DNA of 64,000 nucleotides from Phymatolithon calcareum (Eukaryota; Rhodophyta; Florideophyceae; Hapalidiales). Where the stretch lies: the NCBI GenBank assembly GCA_977006965.1, contig OZ345354.1:1550001-1614000 (forward strand), given 5' to 3'. Under the pieces are notes generated by a model that saw only the letters and a program-made list of their open reading frames with translations, was not told where the DNA came from and made no database searches. The translations under genes were made by a program, and so were the position numbers. Positions 30,611-40,299 of the stretch are shown here, one piece after another (the first letter of the stretch is position 1; each line of letters opens with the position of its first letter).

Positions 30611-31795
30611 TTATGAGCCATCTTCACTGGGATCTGAGTCGTTTAAATCATCTTCCGGTTGCACAACGTCGTCTATTTCAGGCAGTGGAAATCGCAAAAT
30701 GGCAGCCACGCCGGACATTTCACTTAATTGTTGTCCCGTAACATGCTGCCCCGAGAAAACAACAACGTCCGCTCCAGCGGCCTTCACTGTCTCTACCAGG
30801 GCGACGTACTTTTTTCTTGTTGGGATATCAGCTGAACGGAAAAGAACATCAGTGACAAGAAAAGTACCAATAGCCCCCATCTCTGACGCATAAATAACAT
30901 GCGACGGCCCGTACACGGCTCGCGTCGGATCATCCGCAAGAATGCGATAAAACGACTGCAAGGCACGCACTTCGCTTACAGCCTTCGTCTGCGCCAATCT
31001 CGTCTGCAGCTCTGGTTTAGCAAGAACCTCGTGAAATGCATGACGATGACCGGAAGACGAATGACACAAAACCATTTTCTTTTTGTTGTCAATAATCGCA
31101 CGATTTTCCTGACGCGCAGCCTCAACAAGCATGTGCTTGTAAAACTCGTCCTTAACATATCCTGGTGATGCAATTAGCAACACTTTGATAGCTCCCAAAT
31201 CGATGTGCTGCAACAACGCTTGCAACACGGCGTCAAAAAATTTTGTCATTGCCGAATCGCGGTTATAAAGCGCATTCTTCCCCTTTCTTGGGATGGAAAC
31301 TTCCACTCGCGCTCGCGTGAGTGTAAGTGAACGACTGACAAGCAGTACGTGTGCAAGACCTTCGTGCATGACGATTGCGGCGAGGTCAGCGTCGGTCGCA
31401 GGGTTGATGGCCAGGTCCAATCGCTCGAGGTAAACAGAATCCCACTCGTGCTTTCCGAGGGAGAAAGCGCGATGTGGCTCAAGCTCAATAGTGTGGAAAG
31501 CACCGATCTTCACGTGAGGATTCTCAGAGACGTTCTTCCCTTTCACTCGAATGGCAGACCCGAGCGCATCGTACGATACCTCGCACACCTCAACTGTCAG
31601 TGTTATTCGCAATCGTTGAGCCTGAGTGCTCCCAGTGGCGGATTCTTGTTGCACTTTTCGAATTGTTGTCGCACGCAGAAAATCACCGGGCGCTAGCAAA
31701 TTGTAGAGGTGCCACATGTCTTCGCCATCCTTCGCTTCCAGCTTCACCGTACCCTCGCGCGTGCGCGCGTCTATCTGTCGGGAAATTTGTCGCAT
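30611..31795 (-). CDS. PELO: Pelota (Dom34), ribosome-rescue factor
   Basis: Pelota with HBS1 splits ribosomes stalled at mRNA ends in no-go and non-stop decay. The 394-aa frame aligns over its full length with the eukaryotic family. The N-terminal Sm-like domain has EDMWHLYNLLAPGDFLRATTIRKVQ. The central domain has GAFHTIELEPHR, AIVMHEGLAHV and SLTLTRARVEVSIPRKGK. The C-terminal domain has SSGHRHAFHEVL, DDPTRAVYG and the ending GVAAILRFPLPEIDD plus an acidic tail. The usual start MKL is MRQ here. It is intronless and divergent from lipoyl synthase with a 304-base gap. Confidence 0.96.
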   Translation of the reverse strand: MRQISRQIDARTREGTVKLEAKDGEDMWHLYNLLAPGDFLRATTIRKVQQESATGSTQAQRLRITLTVEVCEVSYDALGSAIRVKGKNVSENPHVKIGAFHTIELEPHRAFSLGKHEWDSVYLERLDLAINPATDADLAAIVMHEGLAHVLLVSRSLTLTRARVEVSIPRKGKNALYNRDSAMTKFFDAVLQALLQHIDLGAIKVLLIASPGYVKDEFYKHMLVEAARQENRAIIDNKKKMVLCHSSSGHRHAFHEVLAKPELQTRLAQTKAVSEVRALQSFYRILADDPTRAVYGPSHVIYASEMGAIGTFLVTDVLFRSADIPTRKKYVALVETVKAAGADVVVFSGQHVTGQQLSEMSGVAAILRFPLPEIDDVVQPEDDLNDSDPSEDGS

Positions 31796-32099
31796 GGTGG
31801 AGACGATGTTTCGGCGTTGCGCAGGTTATCGTGTTGAACCCATAAGCACTGAACGTATGGAGCGAGGAAGAACGAGGTGGAAAAAGACGTGTAGCATCAA
31901 GTACTCTGTCGTCGCGGCGGCACTATTTTCGAAGAGGAAAATTTTATTTCTTTTGAAGGAAATTTAATTTCCTTTATAAAATTTGAAAATTTCAGCCATA
32001 TATCCACCTCTAAACATGAGCACTTATTCCACAACCCAAATGCTATTGGCGGCGATGTGAATCACGTCAGTTGAATGTGCTCCGCAGCCCAACTCAAAC
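31796..32099. promoter_or_regulatory. Divergent PELO-LIAS promoter region
   Basis: This 304-base spacer must serve both genes. Its middle is very AT-rich, with AAATTTTATTTC and AATTTAATTTCC forming imperfect symmetry near 31938-31990. No further element can be named with confidence. Confidence 0.4.
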
Positions 32100-33236
32100 A
32101 TGAATCTCAGCCCTCGGCTGATCCGGCCGGCTTCCGAAATGCGGCGTTATTTATGCACCAGCGTAGCGAAAGGCAGCAGCAGAAGCCGCTATGGACAGCG
32201 ACTAGAAGAACTGCGCGCACGGCTGGACGCAGAGAACCTCGAAGTAGAAACGTTCATCCCGAACTTTGCAGTCGGGGCATCCTCCACAATGCTATCTCAC
32301 ACACGCACGGATGCATACGTTGACCCGACCAAACCTTCCTGGCTCAAAGTGCGTCCACCTGGCGACCACGACGCCCAACGCGAGTACGAACGACTGCGCA
32401 AATCGCTCCGTCCCCTAGGTCTGGCCACCGTATGCGAGGAGGCAAAGTGTCCGAATATCGGCGAATGTTGGGGCGGCGGAACTGCAACCATCATGCTTAT
32501 GGGCGATACATGTACGCGCGGTTGTCGTTTCTGCAGCATTGCCACTTCACCCAATCCGAAACCCCTCGACGTTGACGAACCTGAAAAGGTTGCCAGTGCT
32601 GTCGCGCAATGGGGATTGAAATATATCGTGTTCACCAGCGTCGACCGAGATGACGTTCCCGATGGGGGTGCAGCGCATATTGCGAAAACTGTTCGCACAC
32701 TCAAGGCGTACTCGCCGGACCTGCTGATCGAGGTGCTGTCGCCGGACTTTCAGGGCGATGAGGATTGCGTTGACGATGTGGTCACATCGGGACTGGACGT
32801 ATTCGCGCATAATGTGGAGACTGTGGAGCGCCTGCAGAGGGCTGTGCGTGACCGGCGTGCGGGGTATGCTCAGAGCATGCGTGTTTTGGAGCGGTCGCGA
32901 GAGGTGCGGCCTGATGTGGTGACGAAGACGTCAATTATGTTGGGCGTGGGGGAAAGTGAGACGGAGATTCGAAAGACGATGCAGGATATGTTGGATGTGG
33001 GTGTGGAGGTCATTACTCTGGGTCAGTATTTGAGGCCGTCCAAGAAACATCTCAAAGTTGAACAATGGGTGACGCCGGAAGAATTCGACGCGTGGAGAGT
33101 TGAAGGGGAAAATATGGGTTTCGCGTACGTCGCTTCAGGACCTCTTGTACGAAGTTCGTATAAGGCGGGTGAGTTCTTTTTGGAATCGCTAATTCGCAAA
33201 CGAAGAAAGGCAGTCGCAGGAGCTGTCGGTGGATAG
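32100..33236 (+). CDS. LIAS: Lipoyl synthase, mitochondrial
   Basis: Lipoyl synthase inserts two sulfur atoms into the octanoyl chain on lipoyl-dependent enzymes. It is a radical SAM enzyme with two 4Fe-4S clusters. The 378-aa protein has both cysteine motifs: C112-x4-C117-x5-C123 ([12 protein letters not shown]) for the auxiliary cluster and C138-x3-C142-x2-C145 (CTRGCRFC) for the SAM cluster. The C-terminal RSSY motif that ligates the auxiliary cluster is in [34 protein letters not shown] and [19 protein letters not shown] are also family-typical. The N-terminus ([17 protein letters not shown]) is a presequence of mitochondrial type; a plastid isoform cannot be excluded. A hairpin follows at 33346-33399. 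Confidence 0.96.
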   Translation: MNLSPRLIRPASEMRRYLCTSVAKGSSRSRYGQRLEELRARLDAENLEVETFIPNFAVGASSTMLSHTRTDAYVDPTKPSWLKVRPPGDHDAQREYERLRKSLRPLGLATVCEEAKCPNIGECWGGGTATIMLMGDTCTRGCRFCSIATSPNPKPLDVDEPEKVASAVAQWGLKYIVFTSVDRDDVPDGGAAHIAKTVRTLKAYSPDLLIEVLSPDFQGDEDCVDDVVTSGLDVFAHNVETVERLQRAVRDRRAGYAQSMRVLERSREVRPDVVTKTSIMLGVGESETEIRKTMQDMLDVGVEVITLGQYLRPSKKHLKVEQWVTPEEFDAWRVEGENMGFAYVASGPLVRSSYKAGEFFLESLIRKRRKAVAGAVGG

Positions 33237-33345
33237 GGGTACGGAAAAGACATGAACAACATAAGCCGGGAGGGTTTTGTAGTAAAAGCAAGTTTGAGTC
33301 TGCGCACGATTCATTCGCGAGACTTTTGTGTCGGACGACAGAAGG

Positions 33346-33399
33346 TCCGCTGTTCGCTGTGTGAAAATTTCATGAAAATTTCACACAGCGACAAGCGGA
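33346..33399. repeat. Palindrome downstream of LIAS
   Basis: A 54-bp dyad: TCCGCTGTTCGCTGTGTGAAA pairs with its near-complement TTTCACACAGCGACAAGCGGA around an ATTTCATGAAAA centre. The inner 12-bp arms are perfect. It lies 110 bases after the LIAS stop and may be part of a 3' UTR or a foldback relic. Confidence 0.7.
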
Positions 33400-33465
33400 T
33401 TTGGTTATGCGTTGTTTCGGCTCAGGATGTGAATCGATTGAAGAAGATGCAAGCAGCGAAATTGG

Positions 33466-34257
33466 TTGGGAAAATCAACAATGAATTTGAAATATTTTAT
33501 TGACCGACAGTGTCTGCACTGCACGGCTCACATTCGAATCTCGATGCTGTTTCTGCGCAACAATTGCTACTCACGCTACGACTTGCAAATCCGTGGCTTG
33601 GCAAGCTTTCAGGACCTCCGGCAGTATCACAAGACAAATTTTCGGGCCTTCGAACTACGCTTAGCTGTTCGCGGAACTTCGACAAACTGTAACGATCATC
33701 GAGTCAAGGGCAGAAAGGCAGTCAGGTCTCATTCTACGGCATACGTTTGGCCCAGGCACTGGCAAGTGTTAGGTACAGCATCCATCATGATCTTCGCACA
33801 AATCGGGCAACTTCGGCTTTGGGCAGTTGGGATCATCGACTGGTTCGACATCCTGACCTATCCATATGATTTGGTTTCCTTGCGTTGGGAGAAGCACACG
33901 ATCACCCGAAAACTGTTCATGGCACAGTCACGAATCGATGAGCTGGAAGCCTTGAATAAGACAAAAGATTTGCTCATTCTAAGTCACGAGGAAGAGCTCC
34001 GTACCCTTTACGGACTTTTCATGCGCAAAGCTGATGAGGCTCACCGACAGAAGCTTAATGCAGAAAAATTGCAAGATGAGGTCCACAGGGAGAAGGCTAA
34101 GAACAAGAGATTGCAATCGGCAGTTTTGGAAAATGCTACAGTGACAGTGAGAAATCGTCATCTATATCATGAACTGCGAAATGCGGTGCATATTTTGGAG
34201 CAAGTAGTGGAGGAGAATGATCGCGTTCTTCTGAAGCGAACAGTGCGCGAGCCATAA
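33466..34257 (+). CDS. Coiled-coil protein of unknown function
   Basis: A 263-aa frame. Residues about 1-140 are unremarkable, with a hydrophobic patch near 104-120 (VLGTASIMIFAQIGQLRLW). From about residue 145 to the end it is a long coiled coil rich in Glu, Lys, Arg and Leu (AQSRIDELEALNKTKDLL, then KLNAEKLQDEVHREKAKNKR). It has the general character of the 318-aa coiled-coil protein of the amplicon, but no direct similarity is evident by eye. A later start is possible. Function not recognised. Confidence 0.5.
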   Translation: MGKSTMNLKYFIDRQCLHCTAHIRISMLFLRNNCYSRYDLQIRGLASFQDLRQYHKTNFRAFELRLAVRGTSTNCNDHRVKGRKAVRSHSTAYVWPRHWQVLGTASIMIFAQIGQLRLWAVGIIDWFDILTYPYDLVSLRWEKHTITRKLFMAQSRIDELEALNKTKDLLILSHEEELRTLYGLFMRKADEAHRQKLNAEKLQDEVHREKAKNKRLQSAVLENATVTVRNRHLYHELRNAVHILEQVVEENDRVLLKRTVREP

Positions 34258-34486
34258 CTCGCTCTTTTCCGGACGAATAATCACGTCTTTACGACCAATC
34301 CCTTTGTGTAGCTTTGCTAAACCACAAGGACATTTTATCCCTCACGGCCTTTCTGGAGCACCCCGACAATTTGTAAACTATGCCATTGGGATTCCTCGAG
34401 GAATATAACCAACGATAGGTTCCTGCTCTGCTTAAACTAATGCTTTTGAACACAGTCCGAAGAGTGACGAGGACAGCTGCAGTAGT

Positions 34487-35300
34487 TTATTTACGTGCAT
34501 AGGGATCAAGCTGTTGAACGAGAATACCCATGTACACTTCACTGTCTTTCGGTACCAACGTTCGCTCCCCTGACGTTATATCGCTGCGATTTTGCAGCAG
34601 CACCAACATTGGATGAGGTAAAATTGAGATATAAGCAGTGACAGACACAAACAAGGAATGTGTTAGAAGTGTCAAGCAATTCAAAATGTCCAATGACGCA
34701 TTAAAGATTATAGTCAAATTACCTGAAGAAAGTCGACGATGATCCTCTGACAACCCTCGACCCGCCGGACTTCATTCCAAGAACAGAGCTTTCAATACCC
34801 GACGCCACCTGACCCGCGCCCACCCGAAATACCACAGAACCGGAGGTTATCGTATCCTCCACAATTGAGCCATCCGCCAGACTGATTACCCATTGAGCTC
34901 GAACGAGTGTGCCTTTTCCAACTTCCGGACCTGTCCCAATCTTGATGTCCTGGCCTTGCAAAACATCGTTTACTTCAAAAGTCTTCCGTTTCGAGTCAAA
35001 CGTAGGTGCGCGCGCACCGGTTGACTCCGGCCTTCCTGTGTCAAGATACCTTTTTGTACGCATCGCATCGTATTCCTCAGCATTGCATACCGAAAGTGCT
35101 GGACCTACAACCGATAGTGTGATAGTACTCAGCATTGCGCGTCTTGAAAAACGGGGCGATGAAGTAGTACACATTTTGCTCACGATGCGCTTGTGTCCAG
35201 TTGAGGATAAACGCTGTTCTGCATCGCATGGGGAAGAGGGGCATTGTAGAAATTGAGGGCATGGATGATAAACAAATGCATTGCTCCTGTGTCGCTTCAT
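34487..35300 (-). CDS. FKBP-type peptidyl-prolyl isomerase, lumen-like leader
   Basis: Two exons on the minus strand: 35300 (or 35171) to 34723, and 34583 to 34487, with a 139-nt GT-AG intron (34584-34722). Joined, the end reads SSSTFFSDITSGERTLVPKD, followed by ILVQQLDPY. The FKBP fold is visible in VLQGQDIKIGTGPEVGKGTL, then VEDTITSGSVVFRVGAG and GIESSVLGMKSGGSRVV. The N-terminal region has SRRAMLSTITLSVVGPALSV followed by CNA, that is two arginines, a hydrophobic core and an A-type cleavage site. This resembles a Tat-dependent thylakoid lumen signal, so a lumenal FKBP is likely by inference. A start at 35171 (MCTTSSPRFSRR) would give a more typical transit peptide. Several FKBP active-site aromatics are replaced, as is common in lumenal members. 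Confidence 0.85.
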
Positions 35301-36235
35301 TGTTGGGGTGGGTCAAGATTAGCCGCAAGCGTAATCCGTGTCGCAATTCTTGGAACGAAGATGCGGAACGAGATGGGCCACCACGATTCATGCAATAATC
35401 TCAAACCCTTTTGTTACCCCTTACTGTAATGCAACTAAATTAAACCAATCAAGGAGTGTCGTTGCTATCGAACTGAATTAGATCCACCCGCTTTATCGTT
35501 TTGTGCACACAAGAAACCGTCTAAGTCCAGGCAAGATTTCCTTTCATCCTTCTTGCACAACCTCGCAAGACCTCATAGTGTTCACACTAAGTAGTAACTG
35601 GTCAGCTTATCGTGTGTTAATCAACTACCTATTTATTCGATGTTCCTTGATTCGGACTTATCTTTCAGTTCGGGATCTTCTCGCTCTCCTTTTGTCCCAT
35701 TCGATTTCCTTGTTATTTTCTCTGCAGTCAAGTGTCTCTGCATGGACATTACATCGATTACGGCGTTGGACCCAAAGAATGCTGCCAGTGCCGAAGATGG
35801 AAATCGGAAGATAAAACGAAATTCTTCGTTTTACGGATGGTGAAAAGAGCAAAGACCAACCAGAAGGACCTGATCCAGATTGGAAGACGATACTTCTAGA
35901 AGATGCTGTTGATAAACTGAGACGTGCAGCACCGCCTACTGGCGTCAGTCCCGCTATCAGGAAGTACTAGATTATTAATACTCTCGGAAGCGGCAGACAT
36001 TTCACACACTTGTAGATGGCGCTCTTTCTAGCATTGGCTACTGACGCTAGGGCTTCCGTACCATACAGCCCGCAACCAGAATAATCCCGGATATCCCTGT
36101 CCTCTTTTGAGAATTCTTAAAATAGCTGAGAACCCACGTTCTGTCATTCCGCTGACACTCACGCACGATTAAGAAATCCCAGAAACGAAATCACTCAAAC
36201 TGCTAGTCGAAGAATTCTAGTCTCTTCAATGGCTC
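35301..36235. other. Intergenic region, no gene supported
   Basis: Short frames only between the FKBP gene and the amplicon. A pyrimidine-rich stretch lies at about 35640-35740 and a small ACGAAATTCTTCGTTT dyad near 35816-35832. Nothing recognisable. Confidence 0.5.
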
Positions 36236-36329
36236 GAAAGGAAACTTTTATCGTGTAAGTTGATAAATTATGTGTTGTATAAAACTATTCCGAGCGGGAT
36301 CGAAAAGTTACTCGTTTTCAAACATGTCC

Positions 36330-37286
36330 TCACATCGATGGGCGTCCATCTAAGAGCAACGACAGTTCATGCAACACAGGATTCAGGGTTGATCCAAGTG
36401 TCAATCCAGTCACATATCTGCGCTTCCCTAACCGACCAACAGTCCCAATAATGCCCTTAATCAACGCACGACAACGAGTGAAACGCGCTCCCTCTGCCTT
36501 AACGATCTCAGTCATCCGCGCAACTTCCTCAACCGAACTCAATGCCGCACTTAATTCAGCACGCAATTTAAAGTCGCTATCGGATACCGAACAGGAGCTC
36601 ATCGGAGAAGACACGAACGGAAGTGGGGATTTGCTGGCAGTAGCGGATTTTTTCGATTTGGGGATGTACGCTGCACTCTCCCAAGACAACGTAACAAAGG
36701 AGCTTGTTCCAACGTCATGCACTTTCTTTGAACCCATGGATTGGTCGGTAGCCTTCACTTTCGCAATCTCTTCACAAAGATTCATGATCTCCTTCTCCTT
36801 TTTCGTCACGCAAGCCGACAACTTTGAGGATATCTGAGTATGCTCATCAATTCTTGCCGTGAACTTTTTAAAGACATCAGAAAATTCGCGTCTCTCCTTC
36901 GCCAGTGCCACCGTATGCTGGTGCGCCTGACGGGAGTTCTCTGACATCTTCTGGCGAAGTGTGTTAACGGTCTCCTTGGATTCACTCAGCTCGTTGCGAA
37001 TAATTTCGCTCTCCTCCTCTTTCCGCGCATTGTGCACATGCATGACCGCAAAGAGTACAGAAAAAGCGAGAGCCTGTTTCATAATAGTGGTCTCGAGAGT
37101 GTCGGCCTTGGTGCGAAGCGCAGCCAGGTCTCGGTCACGGTCTGAAAGTTTCTGACGGAGACGTGCTATCTCAAGGTCCTGATTGGTCTTTTGAACGGCG
37201 GTCGTGGCGTGCACGCGAGTTGATGGTCGATGGAGTAAGCGGAGAGTTGAGCAGAAGGTGGTGGAGTAGTTCATTTTTGTTGACAA
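36330..37286 (-). CDS. 318-aa coiled-coil protein, copy A
   Basis: An intact frame, identical in protein sequence to copy B. The first ATG (37286) is followed four codons on by an ATG in a better context (AAAATGAAC, MNYSTTF), a likely true start. The N-terminus is Ser/Thr/Arg-rich and could be an organelle presequence. Residues about 35-75 (EIARLRQKLSDRDRDLAALR) and 85-190 (ESEIIRNELSESKETVNTLR) are coiled coil. Between them is a hydrophobic stretch (MKQALAFSVLFAVMHVH). The C-terminal 120 residues are mixed (KSKKSATASKSPLPF, then GIIGTVGRLGKRRYVTGL). The family is not recognised. It is the only intact ORF of the amplicon, present in A, B and D but frameshifted in C. Confidence 0.65.
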   Translation of the reverse strand: MSTKMNYSTTFCSTLRLLHRPSTRVHATTAVQKTNQDLEIARLRQKLSDRDRDLAALRTKADTLETTIMKQALAFSVLFAVMHVHNARKEEESEIIRNELSESKETVNTLRQKMSENSRQAHQHTVALAKERREFSDVFKKFTARIDEHTQISSKLSACVTKKEKEIMNLCEEIAKVKATDQSMGSKKVHDVGTSSFVTLSWESAAYIPKSKKSATASKSPLPFVSSPMSSCSVSDSDFKLRAELSAALSSVEEVARMTEIVKAEGARFTRCRALIKGIIGTVGRLGKRRYVTGLTLGSTLNPVLHELSLLLDGRPSM

Positions 37287-37416
37287 CGATAGTGGGTGCC
37301 GAGTGTGTGACGGTGAAGAGGAAAGGTGATGTTGAGTGGGCGGTTGAGGGAGGGATGGTTAGGGGTGAAGGAGTTTTGGATGGATGATGATGATGATTCG
37401 GGTGGGGCGGGGCGGG

Positions 37417-37526
37417 GTGGTGTGGTGTGGTGTGGTGTGGTGTGGTGTGGTGTGGTGTGGTGTGGTGTGGTGTGGTGTGGTGTGGTGTGGTGTGGTGTGG
37501 TGTGGTGTGGTGTGGTGTGGTGTGGT
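37417..37526. repeat. (GTGGT)22 microsatellite, copy A
   Basis: Twenty-two pentanucleotide units on the plus strand, lying in the presumed 5' UTR or promoter of the coiled-coil gene. Copies B, C and D have 14, 18 and 5 units at the equivalent place. Confidence 0.97.
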
Positions 37527-38509
37527 GTAGTGTGGGGGGAATGGGAGGAAGCAGGAGGTTTAGTTGGGTGTGTTTTGTGTTGTTGGTGAGATGGTGCGAT
37601 TCTCTGCATGTAGAGCGGGTCATGGGTTGGTATGCGCAGTGGCGACGGCGGCGACGGCGACGGCGGTGCACATTGAGGTAAAAATTTCGAGGAGACGTTT
37701 TGGCAAGCGTCGCAATTGGTGCACTTCGTTTTTTAGTCGTGGACCATTTCTGGCCAAGCAAGATGGACACTGTTTTAAAAAATTGATCATCTGATATTTC
37801 TGTCAGTCGATGATAATATCGCTCACCTGTGGCAAGGATGCATTCTGCCTGCAATTCATTTCGTGCCGCAATCAGAGCCCACCCCTGGGTTGGGCGTCGG
37901 ATATTGTTTCAACTGACACAGAGATCGGAGGCTCAGCATTTTGTAACAACGTCGGGTGCTGACTACGATTCGCTGTGTGACACACAGTGAATCGTTGCTG
38001 GCATCCAGTCTTGAGGTGGGCGAACGGTGCGTTTCACCATCGAACTCCCGTTCATCTACTGACTCTGAAGCTAAATCACTGATCTGCGTCACAGTGAAGT
38101 CGATTGGAATGAGCTGCATGGCTCATCGTTTGTAGGCTTCAACATTCTAGTGGGGATTGAGGTTGTGCGGGATGCAGAAAACGGGAACGCAACAACGGAA
38201 ACTGGGCAACGACAACGCGGCATCGGCAAGTTGCCTTTCGTTTTTTTTGTATAGACGGATTCCAGGGATGTAACGGTTACTAGAGGTGTCCATTCTTCCG
38301 AAGCCAGAGATGAAAAGGAAGCAGGTCTTCATAACAGTGGTCGACCTGTTTGTAGAAAACGATACCACAGCCCTGAACGTGCTCTCCACCCGGCGGAGTC
38401 TCGTGTTTCAAAAAAGTACAGTACTCTGAGCGGAAGCCCTTAGTTACAACACTTTTTCTGTGACTAACATAGACAAAAAATGGATAGGACCTCGTTTCAT
38501 CTAAACCGA

Positions 38510-39787
38510 CTGCAGTGTGCACTAAGCACCGTAGGCATCAAAGAAGCAGTTTGATTTTCCACCCACCAAGTAATTGCAACACTTGTGTTAGACACTGATT
38601 CCAAGTCTCGAACCGGCCCAACTTGTCCCTCATTGTAGCCTCTGCATATCGTTTCCCAAGTGTTGCTAAAAATTCTTTTTCTCTCACACAAAGAACCGCA
38701 TACATCGTCTCAAAATCCAATCTCCTCTTCACCTTCCTTTCACACCTGTCGAGTACTTAAATTCTTCTTTGAATTTTCCATCATTCTGAACAGCATTCGC
38801 ATACGCACATAGCAGCCTTTTCCCCACTTGTTGAAAGAAAACGTAATTTCCACCCTCGAACGTCAACACGATGTCCCGATTTGCCTTAATCACTGCGATA
38901 CGATTTTCAAGCTTGTACCCTTGTCCACCGCACGCCTCGCAACACCTTTGTAATACATCTTGCATGTACCAAGAAAACGGTGCCTTGAGGGCGTGTGTCT
39001 CGCAGGGGACACGGTTCGTTTCTGCGCTCAGGTGCCACATGTAACGAAGGTTTTGCACGCACGGAAGATAGACGTAGGTGGTTGCGAGAGGACGCATGAG
39101 ACGGCGCAAGTGCGAGAAGTGTGGCAGCGAATAAAGCGACTGGGGAAGGATACGATGAAGTGTAAGTACGGTCGGGTGCGACATTGCATGTCTCCGATAC
39201 CAGTTGTGTGCGCGGTACCTTGACGTGAGTGAACCAGCACCGACCATCGTCCGCGCCGTTGAGGCCCTCTTTACGCCACAATCAGCGATCCAGATTCCAG
39301 ACAGTATATTCCCTCGTCGATCGCGCCGTTGGACTAGAAAAACATGGATCACGCGGAATTAACCTCCAATAATTAATCACGCAAACACAACGCTCCAGGT
39401 CGCGTGGTCACCAGCACCCTCAATCAATTATATTTGAGATGGTTCTGTTGGCGAATGCAAGATGAACTTATGCGTCTGGGGATCGCATATGGCCTCTGTC
39501 TCGATGCCGTGGACGTTACTTCCCTGTCCGAGCTCGGTCAATGCGAACCAACCGAACTCTTACCCAGAAACGATTTTAGGAATCCAACACTCTCGCTGCT
39601 TTGCAGATCCCAGGAAAGAAATAGCTGCGCCGAAGAGACCGAAATTGACGCCCAGTGAAATCTCGAATGAGTGGTCACGGAGGGCAGAGACATCTGAGAT
39701 AGCGTCGTAATGTTGCAGCCCTGCCTTGCCTGGTTTCAATAACCCTGCAAGAATATCAGCGGAACGGAGACGGGAGATGTGGGCCAT
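38510..39787 (-). pseudogene. Acyl-CoA oxidase pseudogene, copy A
   Basis: Peroxisomal acyl-CoA oxidases start beta-oxidation. Fragments in order on the minus strand are: MAHISRLRSADILAGLL with GVNFGLFGAAI (39787-39563); [19 protein letters not shown] after an in-frame TAA; KEGLNGADDGRCWFTHVKVP (about 39280); FAATLLAL; then CCEACGGQGYKLENRIAVIK with DIVLTFEGGN. RFETWNQC follows near the end. The FAD-binding [10 protein letters not shown] and the CREACGGQGY-type signatures make the family certain. Two in-frame stops, frame changes and an internal loss between FAATLLAL and RRLMRPLATTY break it. At 38588/38589 it is joined to downstream sequence by a 906-bp deletion relative to copy D. The empty site of the LTR element is CCAAG at 38656-38660. 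Confidence 0.9.
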
Positions 39788-39812
39788 TGTTCGAGCTCAG
39801 TCCATGGCCACT

Positions 39813-39853
39813 GTCTCCGTTACAGCGAGACAGTGTCTCGCCGTAACGGACAC
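39813..39853. repeat. 20-bp inverted repeat, copy A
   Basis: GTCTCCGTTACAGCGAGACA is followed at once by its near-perfect reverse complement GTGTCTCGCCGTAACGGACAC. It lies just upstream of the ACX start fragment and is repeated in copies B and D. Confidence 0.8.
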
Positions 39854-39934
39854 GAAAAACATCTTCTATTAGAACGTTGTGGATTTCTTGTGCATGTTCA
39901 AGTTAACCTTCCAAAGTTTGAGTGTCATAGTGGA

Positions 39935-39989
39935 GGATTTGAACCTGAGATCTTCATTGCCCGCTCCCGAGGTGGCGTCCAGCAGGCTA
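39935..39989 (-). other. tRNA-like sequence with A and B boxes, copy A
   Basis: On the minus strand TAGCCTGCTGG (A-box-like) and GGTTCAAATCC (a good B box) start 44 bases apart, the spacing found in tRNA genes. Between them is CTCGGGA, which could be read as an anticodon loop with CGG. Acceptor and T stems do not pair properly, so this is not a working tRNA. It may be a tRNA relic or a Pol III promoter of a SINE. The same sequence is at about 45739-45793 and 51925-51979. Confidence 0.4.
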
Positions 39990-40299
39990 CGTCCCATTTT
40001 TGTTTCACGGGCCATCTGACCCCATTACAAGGCTACACAAGCACGTGCAGTTGTAGCGGAGATATGTGAATACAAGCAAAGGTCTACGCTGTTGTGGAAA
40101 GAAAGACATTCGCAGGAGGCGGAAGTAAGGCACGAGTGGAAAACGCACTCTCCCAGGCCGGGCGAAAATAACAGTCATTGACGCGTTCGCATTTGTACAT
40201 CATCGGCGAGCGACACAGAGCATGTGGAATCTTTGCGTTGGAATGCGGGTACGTGACTGTTCATTTCCAGTTTTGGGCTCTTGTGATCGATGCATAATC

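Noticed and set aside
37171-37854. Frames over the GTGGT tract (runs of HTTPH or VVWCG) in copies A-C and D
   Set aside because: They are translations of the microsatellite and change with its unit number between copies.
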